The notes below the pieces were generated by a model, which saw only the letters and a list, made by a program, of their open reading frames with translations, was not told the DNA's origin and did no database searches. Position numbers and translations under genes: made by a program. Shown one piece after another: positions 57,301-64,000 of a stretch of 64,000 nt of DNA. Origin of the DNA: Vibrio albus (lineage in GTDB: Bacteria > Pseudomonadota > Gammaproteobacteria > Enterobacterales > Vibrionaceae); assembly GCF_003144035.1 (NCBI RefSeq), contig NZ_QFWT01000001.1, positions 1 to 64,000 on the forward strand. The letters run 5' to 3'. Each line of letters opens with the position of its first letter. Within the stretch, counting starts at the first letter, position 1.

Positions 57301-57468
57301 TTTATCAACAAGTAGCGAAAAGCTAAAACGGTACACCTTCTCAATCCAGTCTTTAATATCTGAGTGCGACGCATCTATCAGCTCACACTGCTTTAGATAG
57401 TCTGGCATCGCTTGATACGCTTTTTTTAAATAACGAGTGCGAACCACACTAGCAAGAGCCTCTTTCAC
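54349..57468 (-). CDS. Very large tyrosine recombinase-like protein (module gene 3)
   Basis: A 1039-residue protein with a tyrosine-recombinase catalytic domain in its middle (~440-710). Arg I is in GLRRGEIAGLQ, the HxxR motif in FHHCRHSFCNW, and His/Tyr in MLGHASPDTTISSYFH. About 430 residues precede it and ~330 follow, the latter with a helix-turn-helix-like piece (WISEDLNIPVTTVLQLLELD). GTG 57468 is chosen: AAGGGGG lies 6 bases upstream and it overlaps the previous stop as GTGA. Far longer than ordinary integrases (~400), so it does not look like the island's main integrase. It probably belongs to a separate mobile element or a cargo module moved with it. Confidence 0.82.
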   Translation of the reverse strand: MKEALASVVRTRYLKKAYQAMPDYLKQCELIDASHSDIKDWIEKVYRFSFSLLVDKGDSVTQESVRKVISKFPKPFHINALHTKLFQLLLFLIEQELGIKSPPLPQFVEIKPEQPIITLAPMLDSGLHERLYAALEDERVIIKYLRSPQEYSAIIVLWLYLKEGLRYARQIDELLNSETALFCIDRHWFYQDGDRRYWISPMGELMLSAWRKSSVHLQGTPQSLIERWAKANYIISPYQKLRIAMLKQGYQLEALFLASPIEMGAITSLHANTLLDQNTLYRMITGNRVDIAQEENQSENVTKRQQTAWFASTGLNKTKIPTKKSRTMSLTVSQQLADIEHFTVRLEKLPAKASQHRAAEIKPELRSWLENAKHSARKPWVWLVLAWLYKLLSEGGRHKKTLRLNTIRSYVNYVAKPFITEFSGCNAALLSSEAWAEKFNITAEGVNAPSKKGYVVYFAEFLLESGLVPKLCLSDLDIPVVKGQVSAHLLTHHEADRVIEELNRLTGSQRRQALLIFSLGFYAGLRRGEIAGLQYKDFHYNETLTYFTLHVRANRYRSLKSPDSARNLPLDALLPIEALSQLREFLDSSHTEQTRTMKLFRNESETQAAFDLVTQTIQGVTGDDRLRFHHCRHSFCNWMWLKMNQSKVVHFTYFSFLNHQYFDNPSTEQLYQRLGISPFSRKKMWALSMMLGHASPDTTISSYFHLGDFLRRTKVSNHTPSMRLLRTFWGQKAQANEFGQIQIKPSIKECYNRVVPQSFCPTLRTDSFQLTVPTQQNMKQDCGSLPLSTIWRVIRRAAVGQTAEWISEDLNIPVTTVLQLLELDSMLTQTSLPKSKHKLAPHVNYTKLSRSDVKYLENLIRRFDYAQKLGHLKGIELKQLLELRSDFVAGKDFLLRTTKQQPVVTLLKLLKTMGIKEELISIKWYFPSLTCMQKKQLDEYYAHYQSWVKLMCEQAGIWHGEIRVLIPKSANASIVNMFKDEQIIKSDDGCFLPYQESGFVSVHVRKENVVAEQSATHKAAKLRRGKGFVSFMRLVMMRL

Positions 57469-59945
57469 TTGCGCCCCCTTGTGAGCATTGATGGTATGGG
57501 CTCCCACCCTAACTCTTCGAGCATCGTGCCAAGAATCGGCACTAAGGAGGCCGCTACTTCAAAGTGGTCAAGTGATGAGTAATGCCCTAACGCTAGTTCG
57601 CCATAATTGAAATGCCCAAGCTGAAATTGCACCCACTCTTGCGGAACATGTTGGAGCTGCAAATAGCGACGCACATAGTGCCGCCCAAAGTTATATGGCA
57701 GTAATACGCTTGATGCGTGACGTTTTTCCATTTCACCAGGCCCCGCATTGACACTTTTGAACTTCCCTTCCTCTTTCGTATCAAATAGCAGGAAGTTCCC
57801 ATCATTGCCTGTTGAGTGCTTCACAGTGTGCAACCAATCGAGACGCTCTGCACTACCTTCAATGTGGCTTAATGAATAGTTATTACTTTGCCCAAGCATC
57901 GACTTGGACTCTGTTGGGTATAAACCAGTAAGCAGTGAACCGAGTACCTCACAGTGTCGTTGATAAAACTCTAACTGTTTGGTTAGCATCTCTGGCACGA
58001 CAACCACTCTCGAGTGAGCTAGATTTTTACTTGCATCCTTATCTGAAATGCCTAAAAGTCCAAAGCGTTTTAAGTGCAAAGAGAAGCTGGGAAGTGGATT
58101 GTGCACTGCACGGTAGCCCGTCGCATTGAGGAGCATATACAAAGTATATAGCGTGTAATGGTTGTGATAATCAATCGCGGATTTAATTGAAATGCTGGCA
58201 TCATGTGGCGATTTATTGGTAAGCGGCACTATTAGCTCAGCGACAAACTGACGTACACTCTCACTGGTTGGAGTAAATTGAGAGCCAACGCCTCTCTCCT
58301 TATCGACATCAAACGGCAGGTAAGTAAGCTGCAACTTTCTCTCTAACGCATATTGGCCCATATAATCAAACATCACCTGCCACAATTTGCCGATAGCCAA
58401 ATTTAAATCTTCATCACTGTTCCATGCATAATGGCGCGTAGCGCGAGTGTAATATCCCGCACCACGCAGCACTTCCAAACAAACGGGATCAATACAACCA
58501 GTGGCTTGATTAAAGTTCACTAAAAATCGCTCAACTCGGGTTTGATTTATCTGCACTTGATGCTTGTTGTTAAGTGAGTGATAAAATTGTTTGGCCGCTT
58601 TTTTAAGTGCAGTTACACGTTGAACAATACAATCCCCAACATGTCTTTCACTTAACCCTAAAACGCTAGCCAACTCAAACGGCAGTTGTATCACCGCGTA
58701 CGCATTTGTTTTTTTTAGGTGGGGACTGGCCGAATGTTTTCCACGATTGGCGGTCGGTTTCACTTCGTTTTTCCAATACCACATCCCCTCATTTTCAAAC
58801 ACACCTACGCCATCAGATGCCTCACTTTCAATAACATAAAACGCTTTTAACTCATCTAGAGTGCGAGTTGTTAACAAACTCAGTAGTAGGGTTTGCTGAA
58901 CGTATTTCGGTTCAAGCCCACTGATGGGTTTGCGTTTTGTTAAGGTCAGCTCTTGCCACAAAATAACTAACTCATGCGGCTGAAGCACCGTCCGGTGCAT
59001 TGCGTTTATATTGTGGGCGCGCCCCGTATTTTGACTGATGGATCGTTGTGTTGCCTTCAGCTTATCTTGGTCTTTAATTTGCGCAATATCAGGCTCTTCA
59101 TGCCTAGGTTTACTCTTGGCTTCAGGCTCAACCATGACGACCGCACATGGCGGAACATCTTCGAGCGACTCAACCCCATTTTCTATCTGAGCCTCATCGA
59201 GTTTGTCAGGCTGGATTTGTAAGGCGTATAAGCTGTCACTGCCCGTAATACGTTCAAATTTTCTGCCCCGATATGGAGCTCGATAGCTCTTTTTGCGCCT
59301 TATTCGCCGAGTCTGATTGGCTCGCCAGTCTAGAGAGTAAAAATGCTTAAGCTCACGTACATAGCCTTCTAATGTCAAATTGCGCTGTGATTCTTCAACA
59401 GACTGTAACTCATCGAGTAGCACCGCAAGTTGCAACGTATTTTGCTGTGCTTCGTCTGAAGAGACGCTGGCCAAGTCAAACTCTCGCGTTTTCAGTGTTA
59501 TCCGAAAGGCACGAAAGGCCTTTTCCTCTCGACCATGAGTCGCAATCACGATTTCATGTTCAAAGTAGTGTCTTAAGAATAGGAGTATTGGTCTTGATGC
59601 CTCCGCAAAATCGAGCTTGGCAAACGTCAGTAATAATGAATATACGGGGCGCTGAGACATCCACCCCCTCGCCACAGGTTTAGTGTCGATTTGAGGCCAC
59701 TGCCGCGTATCAGCCGTCCCAAGGTTCTCAAAATGTCCCACATCAAACTGCATTACCTGCATAAAAAAAGCCGGATAGACAGCGACTAAACGTTCCAAAA
59801 AGCTTGCAACTACTCTCAGTCCGCGAAAATCGGGAGGACATTCGATATGTTCGAGAAAGTTGTGTACCTCTCCAATTACAGCTTCATCACTCGATTGAAT
59901 GAGATTTGCAATGTCTATTTCGCTCGGGAAACTTTTCGCATCCAT
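57465..59945 (-). CDS. Second large tyrosine recombinase-like protein (module gene 2)
   Basis: An 826-residue protein whose last ~230 residues resemble a tyrosine-recombinase catalytic domain: Arg in NATGYRAVHNP (~606), HxxR in GRHYVRRYL (~752), and GH...Y in LGHFNYGELALGHYSSL (~777-792). The first ~550 residues have no domain I recognise. ATG 59945 has AAGGAG upstream and overlaps the previous stop as TGATG. The tight overlaps on both sides show that the three genes form one operon, reminiscent of the multi-recombinase sets of RIT elements or of the integrative SE elements of Vibrio. Sizes do not match RIT well. Confidence 0.78.
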   Translation of the reverse strand: MDAKSFPSEIDIANLIQSSDEAVIGEVHNFLEHIECPPDFRGLRVVASFLERLVAVYPAFFMQVMQFDVGHFENLGTADTRQWPQIDTKPVARGWMSQRPVYSLLLTFAKLDFAEASRPILLFLRHYFEHEIVIATHGREEKAFRAFRITLKTREFDLASVSSDEAQQNTLQLAVLLDELQSVEESQRNLTLEGYVRELKHFYSLDWRANQTRRIRRKKSYRAPYRGRKFERITGSDSLYALQIQPDKLDEAQIENGVESLEDVPPCAVVMVEPEAKSKPRHEEPDIAQIKDQDKLKATQRSISQNTGRAHNINAMHRTVLQPHELVILWQELTLTKRKPISGLEPKYVQQTLLLSLLTTRTLDELKAFYVIESEASDGVGVFENEGMWYWKNEVKPTANRGKHSASPHLKKTNAYAVIQLPFELASVLGLSERHVGDCIVQRVTALKKAAKQFYHSLNNKHQVQINQTRVERFLVNFNQATGCIDPVCLEVLRGAGYYTRATRHYAWNSDEDLNLAIGKLWQVMFDYMGQYALERKLQLTYLPFDVDKERGVGSQFTPTSESVRQFVAELIVPLTNKSPHDASISIKSAIDYHNHYTLYTLYMLLNATGYRAVHNPLPSFSLHLKRFGLLGISDKDASKNLAHSRVVVVPEMLTKQLEFYQRHCEVLGSLLTGLYPTESKSMLGQSNNYSLSHIEGSAERLDWLHTVKHSTGNDGNFLLFDTKEEGKFKSVNAGPGEMEKRHASSVLLPYNFGRHYVRRYLQLQHVPQEWVQFQLGHFNYGELALGHYSSLDHFEVAASLVPILGTMLEELGWEPIPSMLTRGRK

Positions 59946-60514
59946 CACAACTCCTTTTTCGAGATGCTTAAAAATTCAGCTAGTTTTTGACTGGTGTTGA
60001 GCTCTGGGTAGAGCGCTTGCCACTCTTCCGATTGATAGATGCTTTTCTTCCCCGCTTGCTGTGAAAACCAAGCACGCAAGTATTGGCCGATTTTACGAGA
60101 ATCACTCACAAAGCATTTGTTAATCAAGTTATTGCTTAGGTCAAATTGCGCCATTTGGCGGCGAATCATTTGTGGCGGTTTCTTATTTAAAACGAACATC
60201 GGGGCCTGAAAATCCTGCGGTAATTGCTGCATCGCTTGCGCCGTAAACAACGTTTTTGCGGTAAAGCAGCCGCTAACGAGCATTATGCGTTTTCGATAGC
60301 GGTAGCCGATCATTGTCGACTGGTAACAAAGATAAGTGAATGGGTATGCATTGAGTAGATTTTTTTCTGATACGGCCTTCACGGAAGAAAACGGATTTGC
60401 GTTGTTGATAAGCGCTTCCAACTCGTCATCAAAGAAGATACTATCGAGAGATACCTCAGTGAGGCTCATTTGACTTTTTAGTTTTGTGTCTAACGCTGCT
60501 AACGAATCAACCAT
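59945..60514 (-). CDS. Unknown protein, first gene of the recombinase module
   Basis: A 189-residue soluble protein with no family I recognise (SLTEVSLDSIFFDDELEALINNANPFSS ... RYRKRIMLVSGCFTAKTLFTAQAMQQLP ... IRRQMAQFDLSNNLINKCFVSD). ATG 60514 is preferred because GGGAGAGAGT ends next to it. It begins the recombinase operon and overlaps the next gene by one base. It may be a DNA-binding or accessory factor for the two recombinases; this is only inferred from context. Confidence 0.65.
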   Translation of the reverse strand: MVDSLAALDTKLKSQMSLTEVSLDSIFFDDELEALINNANPFSSVKAVSEKNLLNAYPFTYLCYQSTMIGYRYRKRIMLVSGCFTAKTLFTAQAMQQLPQDFQAPMFVLNKKPPQMIRRQMAQFDLSNNLINKCFVSDSRKIGQYLRAWFSQQAGKKSIYQSEEWQALYPELNTSQKLAEFLSISKKEL

Positions 60515-60904
60515 ACTCTCTCCCAAGCGGATTTGAAGTCAAAACCCACCATTGTCATATCACTATTTAGTTACTTTGATATAGTCACCATAATGTGACC
60601 AAATTTCAACCAAAACCACCTACTATGGCTCAAAAATGAGTCACTAATCATAAGTAATTAATTGTAATTAAGCGAGTTTTCCGATTATGACAGGGCGCAG
60701 AGGATTTAGTAAATTCTATTCTATATGTCTTGACATGGTAGGGGTCGGCGATTCGATTCGATTCGCACTAGAAATCTTTGATACCGCAATATCAACGGGT
60801 GATAAGCGTTGTCATGGAGAGCTCTTTAAAGCGAATGAAACATATGAATTGGCGGACAAACTATTGTCGCAAACGTGTTTTAGTTTACTCCCTGAGAGAT
60901 GCAA
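60515..60904. other. Operon upstream region, att remnant and degraded sequence
   Basis: AT-rich region with the presumed promoter of the recombinase operon at 60515-60690 and one GTGACCA copy (60595). A 75-codon plus-strand frame at 60687-60911 crosses the att remnant. Its second half (ALEIFDTAISTGDKRCHGELFKANETYELADKL) may be a relic of a helical-repeat protein, but I would not call it a gene. Confidence 0.4.
60729..60756 (+). other. Partial att core inside the island (attM remnant)
   Basis: 28 bp identical to the first 28 bp of the 51-bp att repeat (cttgacatgg ... gcgattcga), after which the match breaks into a short ttcga/attcg stutter. It lies ~0.8 kb inside attR and marks the end of another integration event or a failed excision. 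Confidence 0.85.
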
Positions 60905-61320
60905 TGACTGAACAACTATATTTGTGGTAGGCATACCGAAACTGAAAGAATAGAAATTGAAGTATTGGCTTATGAAATAGTTTTGCCTCAGTTATTGAAT
61001 GCTTCCGGTGAGTTTGTACCTAATGCTAATAAATTCTTAATCGCTCCAGGACGTGCATCCAAAGGTTGGAAGCATGTTCCAGGATATGGAAATGCGTCTG
61101 ATATGTTTCCGGAAATAAGTGGTTTTAAGCCTTCTCTGATACCATCGGCACTACTCTGTAATTCTATTATCCAATTAACCCCGAGGGAATTGTAGAAATT
61201 AAGTATTTAGGTGTAGATCTTGGGGGGTTTAAAATCTATTGGAGGCACGGTTCTTCAGGTTTGACTAAGATTTTACAAATAGTTTACTTAGAGTGGCTTT
61301 ATCGTAGTATTCCAAAATAA
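60905..61320 (+). pseudogene. Frameshifted gene remnant near the island's right end
   Basis: One frame reads NNYICGRHTETERIEIEVLAYEIVLPQLLNASGEF ... FPEISGFKPSLIPSALLCNS with no stop from 60908 to about 61160. Coding sense then continues in another frame as YYPINPEGIVEIKYLGVDLGGFKIYWRHGSS ... WLYRSIPK, ending TAA at 61318-61320. The switch lies near 61155-61170. There is no credible start. The original product is not recognised. Confidence 0.7.
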
Positions 61321-61550
61321 ACTTAAGCATTTAAAAGGAATTCGGCACGTGTGGCATTTTTACTATGCATTTCTCTTATATAGTTACGCAAATTTGCCAG
61401 GGTAATATACAGTAGTTTTAAAAACGTAACTTATTGTTTTTATTATGCGTAGGTTTTAAGTGTTTTGCGTTCTTTGATACAATTCTTGACCATCAATAAT
61501 TTAACTATCTTATTGTTTTACATCGTTAAATTAGTAAAATTTAGCTTCAT

Positions 61551-61601
61551 CTTGACATGGTAGGGGTCGGCGATTCGAGTTCGCCCGGACCCACCAAATT
61601 T
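61551..61601 (+). other. attR: right 51-bp direct repeat of the genomic island
   Basis: Identical over 51 bp to 16688-16738. It contains only the 3' 46 nt of tRNA-Val and is followed by a terminator hairpin that was probably the original terminator of the chromosomal tRNA gene. Confidence 0.95.
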
Positions 61602-61606
61602 TAAAG

Positions 61607-61638
61607 AGAGAGACTGAATATTCAGTCTCTTTTTTTTA
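61607..61638 (+). terminator. Terminator following attR (original tRNA-Val terminator)
   Basis: A near-perfect palindrome agagactgaa/ttcagtctct at 61609-61630 is followed by TTTTTTT. Confidence 0.9.
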
Positions 61639-61837
61639 TGCCTGTAATCCACTGCATTCCTTATATATCAATACACTACAACCACCAGCACAAACCAGAC
61701 TATCAATAATGATTCATTTTTCTGCATACAAGTTACAGTATCACTTATCACCACTTTAGAGGGGTGGTAAAATACAGTAGTTCCCTAACTTGAATTTTTA
61801 TGCCATAACAAAAGAGGCAGTGTTCCCCATGCGCATT

Positions 61838-62227
61838 TTATTTACGACTCTGTTTCCACCACTGTGATTGCATTTCTTGTATAAACTGGGCTGGATAGAT
61901 ATCTCTCAAAATTTTATAGTTTAAATCATATACCATGCCATTTTTGACCAACACAGCGTGGTGGTTACGGTTTTTTAGCTTTACATGCCATACTTTTCCA
62001 CCAATCTGTTGCTGCAAAGTAAAGGCAAAATCTTCGCAGTCTCCATAAAATGGTTGTGAAATGTCAGGATAAACTCTCAATTCATTGTTAATATCACTCT
62101 GATATCGGAAGTTTGATCGGGCTTGGAAGTAGATTTTTTCGTCTGGTGAATAGTTGACACAACCCGATAGTAATATCGCAGTAAACAAAGGGGCAATAAG
62201 TAGTGATTTTGTTGTTATTTCTATCAT
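61838..62227 (-). CDS. Transglutaminase-like cysteine peptidase lipoprotein
   Basis: A 129-residue protein. The signal peptide has lipobox LSGC (Cys ~23). A transglutaminase-like fold follows with Cys in YGDCEDFAFTL, His in RNHHAVLV and Asp in YDLNY, the C-H-D triad of bacterial BTLCP-type peptidases. ATG 62227 is chosen because GGGAG lies 7 bases upstream and it gives the signal peptide; a start at 62266 is in frame but would spoil it. LapG belongs to the same BTLCP group but is larger and not a lipoprotein, so this is not the adhesin protease. Substrate unknown. Confidence 0.82.
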   Translation of the reverse strand: MIEITTKSLLIAPLFTAILLSGCVNYSPDEKIYFQARSNFRYQSDINNELRVYPDISQPFYGDCEDFAFTLQQQIGGKVWHVKLKNRNHHAVLVKNGMVYDLNYKILRDIYPAQFIQEMQSQWWKQSRK

Positions 62228-62425
62228 TTGAGACTCCCATAAACAGGAAGCCAACGACCAAGACACTAAAAATGTAATGAAAAAACAATATGTAATGTCA
62301 TATTGTCAGGTTATTTATAATGATAGATTTAATTATAGACCAGTGTTGATGAATCTGTTTTTGAATATAGCGAGCATTAACGACTTTTTCGGCGATTAAA
62401 ACAGAACCAAAGGTACAGATTAATT

Positions 62426-62941
62426 ATGAGTAAAACGATTCATACATGGAAAACCATTTCTCTGATTGAAGATGATGTCGTGTTGCCAACCGGTAAAAAA
62501 ATCACGCATACCACGATCGTTCATCCGGGAGCGGCCGTAATTCTGCCGGTAACCGAAGATAAGCGAGTGATTCTTGTTAACCAGTACCGCCCTTCGCTAA
62601 AAAGTTGGTTGTTGGAGCTGCCAGCAGGAACAATAGAAAATCAGGAGTCTCCTTTAGCTTGTGCAAAAAGAGAACTGGAAGAAGAAACAGGGTTCAGCGC
62701 GGAAATCTTTACGGAATTAGGTCAGATGACCCCTATGGTCGGCTTTTGCAATGAAATACAGTACCTGTTTATTGCTGAGCAGCTAAGTAACACTCAGCGC
62801 TTATCATGCGACGATGATGAGGTTATTAATGTTACAACGTTCTCACTCGACGAATTAGAAACAAAAATCATGTCAGGAGAGATTACCGATGCCAAAACCA
62901 TCGCCTGCCTGAGTAAAGCTAAATTATGTGGGTATTTATAA
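62426..62941 (+). CDS. Nudix hydrolase (ADP-sugar pyrophosphatase-like)
   Basis: A 171-residue Nudix enzyme with an intact Nudix box GTIENQESPLACAKRELEEETGF (GX5EX7REUXEEXGU, residues ~72-94). Before it is VILVNQYRPSLKSWLLELPAG, typical of ADP-ribose/ADP-sugar pyrophosphatases (NudF-like), and it ends with short helices. It would cleave a nucleoside diphosphate linked to another moiety. Single gene, followed by a terminator. Confidence 0.92.
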   Translation: MSKTIHTWKTISLIEDDVVLPTGKKITHTTIVHPGAAVILPVTEDKRVILVNQYRPSLKSWLLELPAGTIENQESPLACAKRELEEETGFSAEIFTELGQMTPMVGFCNEIQYLFIAEQLSNTQRLSCDDDEVINVTTFSLDELETKIMSGEITDAKTIACLSKAKLCGYL

Positions 62942-62961
62942 CATACTGTCACTGAAACAAA

Positions 62962-62992
62962 AAAGGTTGCCACCGTGCAACCTTTCTTCTTA
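62962..62992 (+). terminator. Terminator of the Nudix gene
   Basis: A 9-bp stem AAAGGTTGC/GCAACCTTT (62962-62970 with 62977-62985), then CTTCTTATT. Confidence 0.85.
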
Positions 62993-63012
62993 TTCCTGTC
63001 TTAAATTTGCTA

Positions 63013-63180
63013 TTACTCAGTAGCCTCGTGAATCGCCTCTTTTGTACTCTGAACAGCCTCGCTTGTCGTCTCTTTGGTTTCATCCCAGATTGTGGATGAA
63101 TCTTTTTTAACACCCTTCCATGTTTCTGCGCACCCGCTAAGAAGAAGAGCTATAGCTACAGCTGTAAGCATTAATTTCAT
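63013..63180 (-). CDS. Small entericidin-like lipoprotein
   Basis: A 55-residue lipoprotein: signal MKLMLTAVAIALLLSGC with lipobox LSGC, then a short charged helical tail (AETWKGVKKDSSTIWDETKETTSEAV) like entericidin A/B proteins. GAGGTAA precedes ATG 63180; the longer frame to 63249 lacks a ribosome site. Entericidins are small envelope lipoproteins linked to stress. A precise role cannot be given. Confidence 0.75.
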   Translation of the reverse strand: MKLMLTAVAIALLLSGCAETWKGVKKDSSTIWDETKETTSEAVQSTKEAIHEATE

Positions 63181-63258
63181 GAAGTTTACCTCATCTATAA
63201 ATGTACTTTTAAAATCGAAAAATATCAGGACAAGCCTGCCTTTCATCACGTCCTGTTG

Positions 63259-63597
63259 TTACTCAGAAGCGAGCAGCTCTCGCAGCCCTCCTCCGTTATG
63301 CACCTGAGAAAAACCCTGCTCCTCCATGAACTCTAGTGCCTGGCCGGATCGGTTTCCTGATCGGCAATAAACAACTATCCAAGAGTCTTTCGGTAAGGAG
63401 CCAAGACTGTCAGGCAACGTTTTCAGGGGAATATTCACAGCATTAGGTAAATGCTTCTGATTAAATTCTTCGGGGGTACGCACGTCAACCACCATCGCCC
63501 CCTCGTTGATTAGCTTCCAGGCTTCCTGCGCTCTTTCTGATCCAACAGACGGAAACGCAAACAATGTCAGAGCAATCAATAGTAATTTTTTCATCAT
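63259..63597 (-). CDS. Periplasmic rhodanese-like sulfurtransferase
   Basis: A 112-residue protein: signal peptide MMKKLLLIALTLFAFPSVGS, then a single rhodanese domain (VVDVRTPEEFNQKHLPNAVNIP) with active-site Cys in VYCRSGNRSG, and GGGL near the end. It resembles PspE-type periplasmic thiosulfate sulfurtransferases. GGAGG precedes the double ATG; either may be used. It lies 78 bp upstream of the entericidin-like gene on the same strand. Confidence 0.9.
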   Translation of the reverse strand: MMKKLLLIALTLFAFPSVGSERAQEAWKLINEGAMVVDVRTPEEFNQKHLPNAVNIPLKTLPDSLGSLPKDSWIVVYCRSGNRSGQALEFMEEQGFSQVHNGGGLRELLASE

Positions 63598-64000
63598 CCT
63601 TTACCTCCCAAGAAGTGTTTACTTTTTAAACCCTAGCCTAGTATGGTGCTCTCCCGTCAAGCTGACACCGAATATATACCTGTATAGGCAGCTATTGTGT
63701 ATAAAATCTGCATCCTTCTCGATATAAGTAGACATTGTCCCCAATCCGAAAAAATGTTTTGAAACCAAGCCTTAACTTTCGTTTTAGTATTCAGCCTGTC
63801 AAGGGGAATAATTTATATTTGTATCAACAAAGCTACATATTTTCACTAACAAATTTGTTGTGATGTACGATAGTTTAAACAAATAGTTAGATGAAGCAAC
63901 TAGCAGAAGTTGCTCCGAATATGTCTAATAATGCGGAGTATTTGCGTAACCACTATGACTAAAATGGTCAGAGCACACAGTAAAGAGAGCAGACCGGTTT
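63598..64000. other. Right edge of window, no gene recognised
   Basis: About 400 bp of AT-rich sequence with no convincing reading frame on either strand. A small inverted repeat (agcaacta-gcagaag-ttgct region, ~63895-63915) may be part of a regulatory leader for a gene beyond the window. Confidence 0.4.

Noticed and set aside
60687..60911. 75-codon plus-strand frame across the att remnant as a real gene
   Set aside because: It starts without a ribosome site and its first third is att/tRNA sequence; coding sense in the second half is weak.
61838..62227. BTLCP lipoprotein as the LapG protease for the adhesin
   Set aside because: It is a lipoprotein of only ~129 residues, shorter than LapG, and is far from the adhesin with no lapD beside it.

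Overview
The window reads as a gammaproteobacterial, very probably Vibrio-type, chromosome segment. Pointers are the NorM-type MATE pump, a DUF3802-like protein, a LapA-type adhesin with its type I secretion outer-membrane partners, a periplasmic ATP-dependent DNA ligase, and a bactofilin/M23 pair. Genus assignment rests on recognised protein families, not on any database search.

Layout. (1) 1-16.5 kb, chromosomal backbone: the N-terminal ~960 codons of a giant VCBS-repeat adhesin (minus strand), divergent from a TolC-like and an OmpA-like gene; a chemoreceptor; an NlpC/P60 lipoprotein; a response regulator/diguanylate cyclase pair; fructosamine kinase; norM; an M23 peptidase overlapping a bactofilin; a secreted DNA ligase; and a HAD phosphatase. 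(2) 16.69-61.60 kb, a ~44.9-kb genomic island in tRNA-Val(GAC), bounded by perfect 51-bp direct repeats (16688-16738 and 61551-61601). At its left end are a tyrosine integrase, an excisionase and a Cro-like repressor, with two 17-bp palindromic operators and clustered GTGACCA repeats that may be integrase arm sites. (3) 61.6-64 kb, backbone again: a cysteine-peptidase lipoprotein, a Nudix hydrolase, an entericidin-like lipoprotein and a rhodanese.

The island is a dense defence island, almost entirely on the minus strand. In transcription order it holds: a three-gene module with two very large tyrosine-recombinase-like proteins; Zorya type II (zorA, zorB, zorE); a small membrane protein and a short ORF that together look like one split gene; a 1613-residue sacsin-like GHKL ATPase with a DUF3883-like nuclease domain; a UvrD-like helicase; a lone CARF protein of the NE0113/TIGR02584 kind with no CRISPR-Cas nearby; type I restriction-modification (hsdR, hsdM, hsdS); McrBC; and Druantia type III (druH, druE). 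On the plus strand near the integrase sits a solitary 543-residue membrane protein with a nuclease-like motif.

The order druE-druH-mcrC-mcrB-hsdS-hsdM-hsdR is the order of the E. coli K-12 immigration control region (yjiV-yjiT-mcrC-mcrB-symE-hsdS-hsdM-hsdR-mrr), with the CARF gene where mrr would be. The most novel signal is a ~60-residue C-terminal domain (ELxWP ... DD ... GW) shared by ZorE, the 91-residue ORF beside it and the sacsin-like ATPase. It links Zorya II to its downstream neighbours and suggests they form an extended, undescribed system. A third, truncated copy of the att core (60729-60756) and a frameshifted gene remnant at the right end show that the tRNA locus has been used by more than one element.
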